Positions 36,268 to 44,441 of a stretch of DNA of 64,000 nucleotides are shown in pieces. The notes under the pieces were generated by a model. The model did no database searches, was not told the origin of the DNA, and saw only the letters and a list, made by a program, of their open reading frames with translations. Location: NCBI GenBank assembly GCA_017644105.1, contig JAEPMD010000008.1, forward strand, positions 48,845-112,844, read 5' to 3'. Source of the stretch: Rhizobiaceae bacterium. GTDB taxonomy: Bacteria > Pseudomonadota > Alphaproteobacteria > Rhizobiales > Rhizobiaceae. Numbering within the stretch: position 1 is the first letter of the stretch; each line of letters opens with the position of its first letter. The position numbers and the translations under genes were made by a program.

Positions 36268-37299
36268 ATGCTTAAAACTTTAACTCACACAATGCTTGCA
36301 GGTGCAGCAGCCCTTGCATTTATGGCTGGCAGCGCAGCAGCTGACGGTCACGCAACAAAAACAAAATTGCGTATCCAAACTCACTTCTCAACTGAGACAT
36401 TATCCGGTCAGCTCGCTGGTAAATTCGTTGATGACATTACGTCAATGTCAAACGGCGAAATTGAAGTCGAAATGTTCTATTCAGGTGCGGTTGTGAAAGC
36501 GGCTGAAACATTTGATGCGGCTGCAACAGGTATTTTGGATTGCGACATGACTGGTGGTGCTTACCAAACAGGTAAAAACCCAGCATTCCAGTTCACTGGT
36601 GACTTGATGGGTGGTTATTCAAACCCTTACCAGCAAATGGCTTGGTTGCTACATGGTGATGGTCGTACAGCGATCAACAAATTGTATAACGATCACAACA
36701 TGGAATTTGTTGGCTGGTGGATTCCAGGTCCAGAATCACTATCTTCAACACGTCCAATCCGTGGCGTAGAAGACTTTAAAGATTGGAAATTCCGCTCACC
36801 TCCAGGCCTTGCAACAAAAGTGTTTGCAAATTTGGGTGCGTCTCCAATCGTGATGGACTTCAACGAGATCTTTACAGCTCTTGAAACAGGTATCATTGAT
36901 GGTGCGGATGCTGCTAACTTGACCAACAATATCGGTCTTGGTCTTTATGACATCGCGCAGCACACAAACTATCCTGGCTTCCACTCAATGCCTGCTGACC
37001 ACCTTGCTTGCCGTAAGGATGTTTGGGATGCAATGCCTGATCACCACAAGAAAATCATGGAAGTCGCCATGGATTCATTGGCCTTGCACAATGCAACAAT
37101 CAATGAAGTTAAAAATGCGCAAAACGCTGTTGCACTTCGTGCAAAAGGTGTGAACCTCTACGAATGGTCACCTGAAGAGTTGGCGAAATTCCGCGCAGCT
37201 GTTCAAAAAGGTTGGACTGAGTTTGCGACAACACCAGAAGCGAAAGATCTTCTAGAAAGCCATATCAGCTTCCTAAAAGGTATTGGAGCAATGCAATAA
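36268..37299 (+). CDS. dctP: TRAP transporter periplasmic binding protein, DctP type
   Basis: 343 residues, signal peptide (TLTHTMLAGAAALAFMAGSA, cleavage near AA-DG). Family features: FVDDITSMSNGEIEVEMFYSGAVVKAAETFDAAATG, GWWIPGPESLSS, the arginine-containing FKDWKFRSPPGLATKVFANLGASPIVMDFNEIFTALETGIIDGAD segment that binds the carboxylate, and FHSMPADHLACRKDVWD. It delivers an organic acid to the DctQM permease encoded at 38545-41021. ATG 36268 follows GGGAGGAA. An enolase-superfamily gene is interposed before the permease genes. Confidence 0.93.
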   Translation: MLKTLTHTMLAGAAALAFMAGSAAADGHATKTKLRIQTHFSTETLSGQLAGKFVDDITSMSNGEIEVEMFYSGAVVKAAETFDAAATGILDCDMTGGAYQTGKNPAFQFTGDLMGGYSNPYQQMAWLLHGDGRTAINKLYNDHNMEFVGWWIPGPESLSSTRPIRGVEDFKDWKFRSPPGLATKVFANLGASPIVMDFNEIFTALETGIIDGADAANLTNNIGLGLYDIAQHTNYPGFHSMPADHLACRKDVWDAMPDHHKKIMEVAMDSLALHNATINEVKNAQNAVALRAKGVNLYEWSPEELAKFRAAVQKGWTEFATTPEAKDLLESHISFLKGIGAMQ

Positions 37300-37318
37300 T
37301 ATTTTAAAATTTATTGCT

Positions 37319-37340
37319 GGCAGGCGAGCAATCGCCTGCC
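37319..37340 (+). other. Intercistronic stem-loop after dctP
   Basis: GGCAGGCG and CGCCTGCC pair perfectly (8 bp, 6-nt loop), 20 nt after dctP, followed by AATTTCT rather than a T-run. A partial terminator or 3'-end stabiliser that would give more binding protein than permease. Confidence 0.65.
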
Positions 37341-37364
37341 AATTTCTATGTTCGGCTAGCCTTT

Positions 37365-38531
37365 ATGAAAATCACCAAGATCACCAGTCATGTATTGCAG
37401 TATGATATGCCCGAACTACTCGGCTATTCGCAGCAATATTATGCCAAAAGAAGCGCGCATCTGGTGGAAGTTGAAACCGATGAAGGCGTCACAGGATGGG
37501 GCGAATGCTTTGGCCCTGGTAATATTGCAATAGCCAACAAATCAATTGTCGAAAACGTAATTCAGCCAATGATATTGGGCGATGATCCAATGGACCGCGA
37601 TGTCATTTGGCACAAAGTTTATAATCTCATGCGCGACCACGGCCAAAAAGGCATGCCTTTGCAGGCGCTATCAGGTGTTGATATCGCGCTCTGGGATATT
37701 GCAGGCAAAGTCGCCCTATTGCCGCTTCATAAACTTTTAGGCGGTGCGCACCGAAAAGATATTCCAGTTTATGGCTACGGGATGATGTTAAGGCCCGAGC
37801 CCGTTGAAGATCTGATTTCCCGTTTTGAAGATGAAGCGCAAGAAATAAAGTCTAAAGGCTTCCGGGCCACTAAGATGAAAGTCGGCATGGGACCGAAAGA
37901 CGATATCCGCCTCGCTGAAGCCGTCCGCAAAGGTGTGGGCGATGATTTTAAATTCATGGCAGATGCCAATCACTGCTATACAACAAGCGACGCATTTTAC
38001 GTCGGTCATGCATTGGATGAATTAGATGCTTATTGGTTTGAAGAGCCAGTTGCACCTGAAGATTTAGATGGCTATCGCGAGTTACGCGCGGGACTTAAAG
38101 TCAATATATCAGGCGGTGAAGCTGAGTTTAATCGCTGGGGTTGGCGGTCCCTGCTTGAAGCCCGTGGATTGGACATCGCACAGCCTGAAGTTTGCGCCCT
38201 TGGCGGCATCTCAGAATATATCCGCGTGCTTGCGCTGTGCCATGCACATCATACGCCGGTGATCAATCATGTTTGGGGTTCTGCCATTGCGGTTGCAACA
38301 AACCTACACCTGTTGACGGCTATGCCCGCCATGCCCGGTGGGCTGCATCCATGGGAACCGATGCTGGAATTTGATACAACAGATAATAAATTTCGAGATG
38401 AATTGTTACAGGAGCCACTTAACATTTCATCTCAGGTTAGGAATAATGACGGCGTTGTCGTCGCGCCACAAGGTCATGGCCTTGGCGTCACGCCGGATAG
38501 AGACTTCATAAGTCACTATCGAATTCACTGA
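37365..38531 (+). CDS. Second enolase-superfamily enzyme (mandelate racemase/muconate lactonizing type)
   Basis: 388 residues from ATG 37365; an in-frame start 17 codons earlier lies in the stem-loop region and is rejected. The barrel motifs are ATKMKVGMG (KxK), FKFMADANH (Asp), YWFEEPV (Glu), SGGEAEF (Glu), VINHVWGSAIAVA (His in the catalytic HD-like position) and PGGLHPWEPM. Only moderately like the first enolase protein at 35062, so the two probably act on different intermediates or stereoisomers. Expected reaction: dehydration or racemisation of a hydroxy- or amino-acid. The exact substrate cannot be read from these residues. Confidence 0.84.
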   Translation: MKITKITSHVLQYDMPELLGYSQQYYAKRSAHLVEVETDEGVTGWGECFGPGNIAIANKSIVENVIQPMILGDDPMDRDVIWHKVYNLMRDHGQKGMPLQALSGVDIALWDIAGKVALLPLHKLLGGAHRKDIPVYGYGMMLRPEPVEDLISRFEDEAQEIKSKGFRATKMKVGMGPKDDIRLAEAVRKGVGDDFKFMADANHCYTTSDAFYVGHALDELDAYWFEEPVAPEDLDGYRELRAGLKVNISGGEAEFNRWGWRSLLEARGLDIAQPEVCALGGISEYIRVLALCHAHHTPVINHVWGSAIAVATNLHLLTAMPAMPGGLHPWEPMLEFDTTDNKFRDELLQEPLNISSQVRNNDGVVVAPQGHGLGVTPDRDFISHYRIH

Positions 38532-38544
38532 GGGGAGAAGTAAC

Positions 38545-39393
38545 GTGGAAAGAAAATCCGGAGGATTGCACGAATGGGCATACGCTTTTGCGTTTGTGTT
38601 TTGTGCAGGATGGGTAATTTGGCATGGACCAGCATATATTCTGGATTTCATCCCGCATGAAAATGAAAGCCTGTTGGGACAAATGACGGCGTTGCATCAA
38701 TCAAAAGATGTAACCCCCAACCTTTCAGGTCTGTTTGGCGGACAAACCGATATTATCGACTGGATTGCGCTCTTATTAGCTCCGGTATTTTTCATCCTCG
38801 GCATGCGGAGCGTTGTGCTTGCGCAAATGGAATTTCCTCACGCATCTAAGATCGATTATTTTGCTATGTTCGTTGGCCGCGTGACCATGATTTTGATCAT
38901 CTCCATGACTTTGATCATGCTCTGGGAAGTCTTCCTCCGTTATGCGATTGAAGCACCGACCCTTTGGGCAAACGAGCTAACGCTTTGGATTGCCGGCTTT
39001 GTGTTCTTGTTATCTGGTCTTTATGCCATGCAACAGCGCAGTCATATTCGCATCTTTATTATCTATGATCTTTTACCACGTTGGGCTCAGCATATCTGTG
39101 ATGTGATCTCAGTCGTCATGTTGTGGTTCTTCACATTCTTCTTAATTTTCGGAAGCTACTCGCAAGTCTTTGCGATCAAATTTTACCGTTGGGAAGTGTT
39201 CGGAACGGCATTTGATCCGCCAATTCCGGCAACCATTCAGCCCATGATCCTGATCATGGCAACACTCATTTCAATCCAAGCTCTTTTGAATTTGATCGCC
39301 GATTGGAAACGCGATCCAAACGAACTGACCGAAGCAGAGGTTATCGACAAAGAAGAACTGGAAGCCATTAAGAAAAGCGTGGGGGCAAACTAA
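38545..39393 (+). CDS. dctQ: TRAP transporter small permease, DctQ type (extended)
   Basis: 282 residues from GTG 38545, longer than the usual 160-200. Hydrophobic segments are at about 10-30, 62-90, 110-135, 145-165 and 185-210; the DctQ core is from RVTMILIISMTLIMLWEVFLRYAIEAPTLWANEL onwards, with the RY..P..WA.EL motif. The N-terminal 100 residues, with two extra hydrophobic segments, are additional. It overlaps dctM (TAATG), typical of the pair. It forms the membrane complex with DctM, Na+-driven in known members. Confidence 0.85.
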   Translation: MERKSGGLHEWAYAFAFVFCAGWVIWHGPAYILDFIPHENESLLGQMTALHQSKDVTPNLSGLFGGQTDIIDWIALLLAPVFFILGMRSVVLAQMEFPHASKIDYFAMFVGRVTMILIISMTLIMLWEVFLRYAIEAPTLWANELTLWIAGFVFLLSGLYAMQQRSHIRIFIIYDLLPRWAQHICDVISVVMLWFFTFFLIFGSYSQVFAIKFYRWEVFGTAFDPPIPATIQPMILIMATLISIQALLNLIADWKRDPNELTEAEVIDKEELEAIKKSVGAN

Positions 39394-41021
39394 TGGATAT
39401 CGCAACAATATCAATTGTACTTGTCATCGGGCTTGTATTCTTACTCGGCATTGGTATGCCACTTGGTTTGGCGTCAGCTGTGCTTGCTGCGCTTGTCATG
39501 ATCATGAAATTCGAACCGAACCTTCTGTTTGACCCATTCAGCTTTGGTGAGGGTATGTTAACCGGGCGACCGGGAACTGGCGCGCTCTATATTCTAACGC
39601 AGAAAATCTTTGACCTGCTGACGGAATATGTACTCATATCGGTGCCCTTATTTATCTTTATGGCCGCATTGCTTGAGCGATCAGGCATTGCCAAGCAAAT
39701 GTATGACAGTCTTGATTTCTGGCTTTCCAGAACACGCGGGGGCATCGCCATCGTCACATCTTTAATGGCTGTTCTAATGGCTGCGATGTCCGGCATTATT
39801 GGCGGTGAAGTCGTGCTGCTTGGTTTGATCGCGCTGCCACAAATGCTGCGTTTGGGTTATGACCAAAACCTCGCCATTGGTACAATTTGTGCCAGTGGTT
39901 CTTTGGGAACGATGATCCCACCATCAATCGTATTGATCATCTATGGTCTGATCACCGAAACTTCTATTAAAGCTCTGTTCACGGGTGCCTTTGTGCCAGG
40001 CTTCATGCTGGCAAGTTTCATCATTTTATACATTGTGATCAGAACAAATCTGAACCCTTCTTTGGCGCCATTACCGGAACCAAAACCAGGTGATCCGGTG
40101 GGTCGTGAAAAAACCTTCATGTTCGGTGGCTTTGTGTCATTGATCTTTGCGGGCATGTCTGCATTGCTGCTCTTGCGCATTGCGTTCTATTCAGCAACGG
40201 GCCGAAATGTCGATACTGGCGAAGATTTCGAAGCGCCATCTTGGGGCATGGTCTCTGACATACCAATTTTGCTCGGCATCTTAGTCGTCTCCCTCTTGCT
40301 GATCCAATTCGTATTTGGACGCGACAGAACCAAGTTTGGTTGGGAAAAAGGTAAAGGCCTTGTGCCACCGCTCATGGTGATCGGCATTGTGCTGGGCTCC
40401 ATCTATGGCGGTATCACAGGTATCACCGAAGCTGCTGGCATGGGTGCACTTGCCGTATTCTTAATTGCTGCCATTAGAGGTGAGGCGTCCGTTGATCTCG
40501 TTTGGGTTAGCCTCATGCGGACACTTCGTTCGACAGGTACGATTATCTGGGTGACTGTGGGTGCAGCGGCGCTTGCTGGTGCTTATACGCTTGCGGGCGG
40601 TCCTGCCTATATCGCGCAATTAATCGTGGGCGCTGAAATGCCGACCATGGTGGTGATCCTCACCATGATGCTCATTCTCCTGTTCATGGGAGCCTTTATG
40701 GATTGGGTGGGCATTGTGCTATTGATCATCCCGGTCTTCTTGCCAATTGTGAAGAAATTGCCAATCGAAGAGATCGGTTTCATCGGACAGCTTGAACCCA
40801 CACAAGTTGCCATTTGGTTCGGTGTCTTATTCTGTATGAATATGCAGGTGAGCTTCCTCTCACCACCATTTGGACCAGCTGCATTCTATTTGAAATCAGT
40901 GGCACCGTCCCACATTTCACTCACCGATATCTTCCGCGGCTTCCTACCGTTTATCGGTGTTCAACTCTTGGCTCTAACCGTACTGCTTATCTGGCCATCA
41001 ATCGTAACAATATTGCTCTAG
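39393..41021 (+). CDS. dctM: TRAP transporter large permease, DctM type (extended)
   Basis: 542 residues, against about 430 for ordinary DctM. The beginning is typical (LVIGLVFLLGIGMPLGLASAVLAALVMI), with ALLERSGIAKQMYDSLDFW, GEVVLLGLIALPQML, GTICASGSLGTMIPPSI and MGAFMDWVGIVLLIIPVFLPI, then FCMNMQVSFLSPPFGPAAFYLK. The extra length is an insertion near residues 235-325 with about two added hydrophobic segments. It is the transport channel with DctQ. The 1-nt overlap with dctQ implies coupling. Confidence 0.92.
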   Translation: MDIATISIVLVIGLVFLLGIGMPLGLASAVLAALVMIMKFEPNLLFDPFSFGEGMLTGRPGTGALYILTQKIFDLLTEYVLISVPLFIFMAALLERSGIAKQMYDSLDFWLSRTRGGIAIVTSLMAVLMAAMSGIIGGEVVLLGLIALPQMLRLGYDQNLAIGTICASGSLGTMIPPSIVLIIYGLITETSIKALFTGAFVPGFMLASFIILYIVIRTNLNPSLAPLPEPKPGDPVGREKTFMFGGFVSLIFAGMSALLLLRIAFYSATGRNVDTGEDFEAPSWGMVSDIPILLGILVVSLLLIQFVFGRDRTKFGWEKGKGLVPPLMVIGIVLGSIYGGITGITEAAGMGALAVFLIAAIRGEASVDLVWVSLMRTLRSTGTIIWVTVGAAALAGAYTLAGGPAYIAQLIVGAEMPTMVVILTMMLILLFMGAFMDWVGIVLLIIPVFLPIVKKLPIEEIGFIGQLEPTQVAIWFGVLFCMNMQVSFLSPPFGPAAFYLKSVAPSHISLTDIFRGFLPFIGVQLLALTVLLIWPSIVTILL

Positions 41022-41033
41022 ATGGAGGAATGA

Positions 41034-41981
41034 ATGATTACACAGAAAGAAGTTGATGAGTTTAATGAAAAAGGTTTTCTAGTCGTCGAAAATCTATTGG
41101 ATGAACAAACACTCGCAAATGTGAGGTCGGAATATTCCGACCTCATGGACAAGCTCTATGAAGAATGGTGGCGCGACAATAAAGTTGAAAAGTCGCCTGA
41201 AAATATGAGCTTTTGGGAGAAGCTTGAGGTCGCCATCCAAAGCGGCCTTGAATGGTATCAACCCTTTGACATCAGCCTGCCCCATTCTGACATCAACACC
41301 GATACACCCATGCATTTTGGACCCGCGGTGTTTTCCATGGCCACACACAAAAACATTTTAGACATGGTAGAACAGCTTATTGGACCAGAAATCACATCTA
41401 ATCCAATCCAACATGTGCGGATCAAACCACCGCAACACGCTGTGCCAAAATCAGAAAATCGAGCGCATATCATTGCCACAGACTGGCATCAGGATATGGG
41501 CGTGACAATGCCAGAAGCGGATCAGACAACTTTTGTCACAGTTTGGCTCGCCATTACCGATGCGACCGTGGAAAATGGCTGCTTGCAAGTTGCGTCCAAT
41601 TACTATGATGAAATGCTGCCCCATTGCACCAAAACACAAGTGGGGATTGCTGATCAATTCATACCTGAAGAGCATGCTATTCCTGTTCCGGTTAAGGCAG
41701 GTGGTGCCGTGATCTTCCATCCATTTACGCCGCATTCATCGCTATCTAATAATACCGAGGGATTCCGTTGGTCATTTGATTTGCGCTATAATGTGACGGG
41801 CCAACCCACCGGGCGTAGTCAATTCCCTGAATTTGTTGCCAGATCGAAAAGCGATCCAAGTTCGGAGCTGAAAGATTGGCGCGCTTGGCGCGACATGTGG
41901 AATGACACACGTGAGCAATTGTCTCAATCCGATCATATTCCGCAGCATCGCTGGGATTCAAACAGTCCATATTGTGCATGA
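41034..41981 (+). CDS. Phytanoyl-CoA dioxygenase (PhyH) family Fe(II)/2-oxoglutarate enzyme
   Basis: 315 residues. The iron-binding facial triad is visible: H152 and D154 in DWHQDMG, and H234 in FTPHSSLSNNTEG; the nearby FRWSFDLRY supplies the arginine that binds 2-oxoglutarate. N-terminal QKEVDEFNEKGFLVVENLLDEQTL is typical of PhyH proteins. It hydroxylates a small organic substrate, probably initiating attack on the compound imported by the TRAP system. It sits 12 nt after dctM, with GGAGGA before the start. Confidence 0.87.
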   Translation: MITQKEVDEFNEKGFLVVENLLDEQTLANVRSEYSDLMDKLYEEWWRDNKVEKSPENMSFWEKLEVAIQSGLEWYQPFDISLPHSDINTDTPMHFGPAVFSMATHKNILDMVEQLIGPEITSNPIQHVRIKPPQHAVPKSENRAHIIATDWHQDMGVTMPEADQTTFVTVWLAITDATVENGCLQVASNYYDEMLPHCTKTQVGIADQFIPEEHAIPVPVKAGGAVIFHPFTPHSSLSNNTEGFRWSFDLRYNVTGQPTGRSQFPEFVARSKSDPSSELKDWRAWRDMWNDTREQLSQSDHIPQHRWDSNSPYCA

Positions 41982-43048
41982 TGACAAACAACAATAATCC
42001 AGCAAGAATAGTCGTTGTGGGTGCCGGACTTATTGGTGAACGACATGCTAAACTCGTTGCGCGTCATAATATGACTGAACTTGCAGCCATCGTTGATCCT
42101 GCGCCGCAATCCGACGCCTTAGCAGAAGAGCTACATTGCAAGAAATATGACGACATCAGTGAAATCCAACTGGATGAAATCGATGGCGCGATTATCGCAA
42201 CACCAAACGCAAATCATCTCAAATCCGGATTGTTTTTTGCCAAGGAGAACATCCCTTGCCTAATAGAAAAGCCAATTGCCGATACTTTGGAAAATGCTGA
42301 GCTGATCGCTGATGCTTTTGACAAACGCAATATCCCATTACTCATCGGCCATCATCGCCGTTATCATCCATTTGTGGCGCGCACAAAAGAGATCATCGAG
42401 CAGCAGGAACTTGGTGTACCAGTTATGGCATCCATCATTTGGGCCGTGCGAAAACCAGATGATTACTTTGAAAAAGGTTTGTGGCGCACGAAATCAGATG
42501 GCGGCCCCCTGTTGATCAATTTCATTCATGAAGCGGATCTATTGCTGCATATTTTCGGCGACGTTGTCGAAATTCAAGCCATGACGTCAAATCATCAACG
42601 TGGGCAAGCGGTTGAAGATACTGCCGGCGTTTTACTGAGATTTGAAAGCGGCATGATGGCGAGTGTGATCTTAAGTGATGCAGCTCTCACGCCTTGGAGC
42701 TTTGAAGGCGCCTGTGATGAAAATCCAAATATTGCTGGCACGGGAATATCATCCTGGCGCATTGGATGTGCCCAGGGTGCACTCGAATTTCCCGGCATGA
42801 ACATTTGGACGGATAAAAAAGGTCGGCTTGGTGACTGGTCAAGACCGCTGAAATCTCACACTGAAGACACACCAAGCGTCGAACCGCTATATGAACAATT
42901 ATCGCATTTCACCAATCTGATCAGAAAAAACGAAACACGAGCGAAATGCAATGGTTGGGACGGCATTAATGCTATGCGTCTCATCGATCTTATCAAGCAA
43001 TCTGTCGAGCCACATCAATCAGCGACACAACATATTAAAGCTGTCTGA
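41978..43048 (+). CDS. Gfo/Idh/MocA-family NAD(P)-dependent oxidoreductase
   Basis: 356 residues. N-terminal Rossmann motif RIVVVGAGLIGERHAKLVARH and the family EKP motif in CLIEKPIADTLENAELIADAF; the catalytic region has NFIHEADLLLHIFGDVVEIQAM, with D in HEADLL. It likely oxidises a sugar, inositol-like or hydroxy-carboxylate substrate. ATG 41978 overlaps the PhyH stop by 4 nt; an ATG at 41981 is the alternative. Probably acts on the hydroxylated product of the preceding enzyme. Confidence 0.88.
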   Translation: MMTNNNNPARIVVVGAGLIGERHAKLVARHNMTELAAIVDPAPQSDALAEELHCKKYDDISEIQLDEIDGAIIATPNANHLKSGLFFAKENIPCLIEKPIADTLENAELIADAFDKRNIPLLIGHHRRYHPFVARTKEIIEQQELGVPVMASIIWAVRKPDDYFEKGLWRTKSDGGPLLINFIHEADLLLHIFGDVVEIQAMTSNHQRGQAVEDTAGVLLRFESGMMASVILSDAALTPWSFEGACDENPNIAGTGISSWRIGCAQGALEFPGMNIWTDKKGRLGDWSRPLKSHTEDTPSVEPLYEQLSHFTNLIRKNETRAKCNGWDGINAMRLIDLIKQSVEPHQSATQHIKAV

Positions 43049-43050
43049 TC

Positions 43051-43944
43051 ATGGGTGCGCGCATTCTCGGCCTCCCCGCTGGTGGACCACTGCTTGGCAT
43101 CGTGATGATATTGATCGCCAATTTCTTCTTTTCATTTGTGGATACCGGGACCAAATGGCTAGGCGTCATCGGATTATCAGCATTGCAATTGGCCTTTATG
43201 CGATACTTTGTTCACTTCGTGATCTCGGTTGGCATATTCGGCAAAAATGGCTTTGATTGGAGTGTGTTCCGCTGTGAAAAACTCATGCTCGTCATCATTC
43301 GAGGCGCCTGTTTAATGCTGGCAACCGTCGCAAACTTTATCGCCATTCAATATCTTTCACTCTCGCTCACAGCAACCATACTCTTTTCCGCACCGATTAT
43401 AGTATGCGCCCTGTCATGGCCTATTTTAAAAGAACCGGTCGGTCGGTTTAGATGGATGGCCATCGGTTTGGGCTTCATAGGTATTCTTGTGGCTATCCGT
43501 CCCTTTAACGATGATTTTCATTGGGCAGCCTTTGTCTCGCTTGCAGGTGCGTTTTCCTTTGCGCTATATTCAATTTTCACACGCAAGCTTACTGGCGTTG
43601 TTTCCGCAGATACGATGCAGTTTTGGGCAGGGCTTGTGGGCACGGTAGCTCTCATTCCTTTTGCACTATTGGAATGGCAATCCCCAACGACAGAATTTCA
43701 ATGGATCGTGCTACTAAGTCTTGGTTTCTTCGCCTGGCTCGGCCATCAATTTATGACCAACGCTATGTCTTATGCACCGCCAAATTTGATCATGCCGTTC
43801 GGCTATTCCTTTGTCATTTATCTGACAATTTGGAGCTTTTTCATTTTTGATGAAATCCCTGATCGCTGGACGATTTTAGGTGCTGTCATCATTGTTGCTG
43901 CAGGATTGATCATTTGGTTCAGAGAAAAGAAACAAGCTAGTTGA
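43051..43944 (+). CDS. DMT-superfamily EamA transporter
   Basis: 297 residues with ten hydrophobic helices in two repeats. Repeat one has FFFSFVDTGTKWLGVIGLSALQLAFMRYFVHF and SLSLTATILFSAPIIVCALSWPILKEPVGR; repeat two begins WAAFVSLAGAFSFALYSIFTRKLTG and has the matching MSYAPPNLIMPFGYSFVIYLTIWSFFIFDEIPDRWTILGAVII motif. An inner-membrane carrier for metabolites, often an exporter. Last gene of the catabolic operon, starting 2 nt after the previous stop. It may export an overflow product or admit a related substrate. Confidence 0.88.
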   Translation: MGARILGLPAGGPLLGIVMILIANFFFSFVDTGTKWLGVIGLSALQLAFMRYFVHFVISVGIFGKNGFDWSVFRCEKLMLVIIRGACLMLATVANFIAIQYLSLSLTATILFSAPIIVCALSWPILKEPVGRFRWMAIGLGFIGILVAIRPFNDDFHWAAFVSLAGAFSFALYSIFTRKLTGVVSADTMQFWAGLVGTVALIPFALLEWQSPTTEFQWIVLLSLGFFAWLGHQFMTNAMSYAPPNLIMPFGYSFVIYLTIWSFFIFDEIPDRWTILGAVIIVAAGLIIWFREKKQAS

Positions 43945-43948
43945 TGGC

Positions 43949-43975
43949 AAAAAAATTGGCGGTTAAAACCGCCAA
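43949..43975 (-). terminator. Intrinsic terminator for the minus-strand uspA transcript
   Basis: Read on the minus strand, TTGGCGGTT-TT-AACCGCCAA forms a 9-bp stem followed by TTTTTTTG, an ideal intrinsic terminator. The rightward operon also ends here, and may use it less efficiently. Confidence 0.85.
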
Positions 43976-44009
43976 TCCTAAAATCAATATCTTATGCGTC
44001 GCTGCAGTT

Positions 44010-44441
44010 TTATCTGACGACATGCACAGAGCATTTTGAATGCCGCACGATCCGCGCAGCATTGGGCCCTAGTAGATAGTCAGCAAAATCCGGTTTGTGC
44101 GCACCCACAACAATAAGATCAGACCCAGCTTTATTTGCTGCATTTAAAACTTGCTCATAGGTTTTACCGAAAGCAATGATGTGGCGCACTTTCTCGTTTA
44201 ACTCAGATCCCAATGCGCTTGTTACCTGCGCATTGAGTTGCTTGGACGCCTCCTCCATCATCTGATCATGATGCTCTTCGCTGAAAAATCCGCCGACGAG
44301 GCTAGTACCGTAATCTGGAACCACAGTAATCACGTCAAGCTGCGCATCATCCATTGCAGCTAGTTTAGCCGCTCTTTGAAGCACATTTGTATCTTCACCC
44401 GGATGGCTGACATCAACCGCACATAGAACTGATTTAATCAT
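44010..44441 (-). CDS. Universal stress protein (UspA domain)
   Basis: 143 residues. SVLCAVDVSHPGEDTNVLQRAAKLA at the start and the ATP-binding C-terminus DLIVVGAHKPDFADYLLGPNAARIVRHSKCSVHVVR, with the G-x2-G-x9-G(S/N)-like loop. A small nucleotide-binding protein. It is translationally coupled to the TAXI-type TRAP permease gene upstream (4-nt overlap); UspA proteins encoded with TRAP transporters are known to bind ATP and modulate uptake (TeaD being the studied case). The gene order here suggests the same. Confidence 0.92.
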   Translation of the reverse strand: MIKSVLCAVDVSHPGEDTNVLQRAAKLAAMDDAQLDVITVVPDYGTSLVGGFFSEEHHDQMMEEASKQLNAQVTSALGSELNEKVRHIIAFGKTYEQVLNAANKAGSDLIVVGAHKPDFADYLLGPNAARIVRHSKCSVHVVR

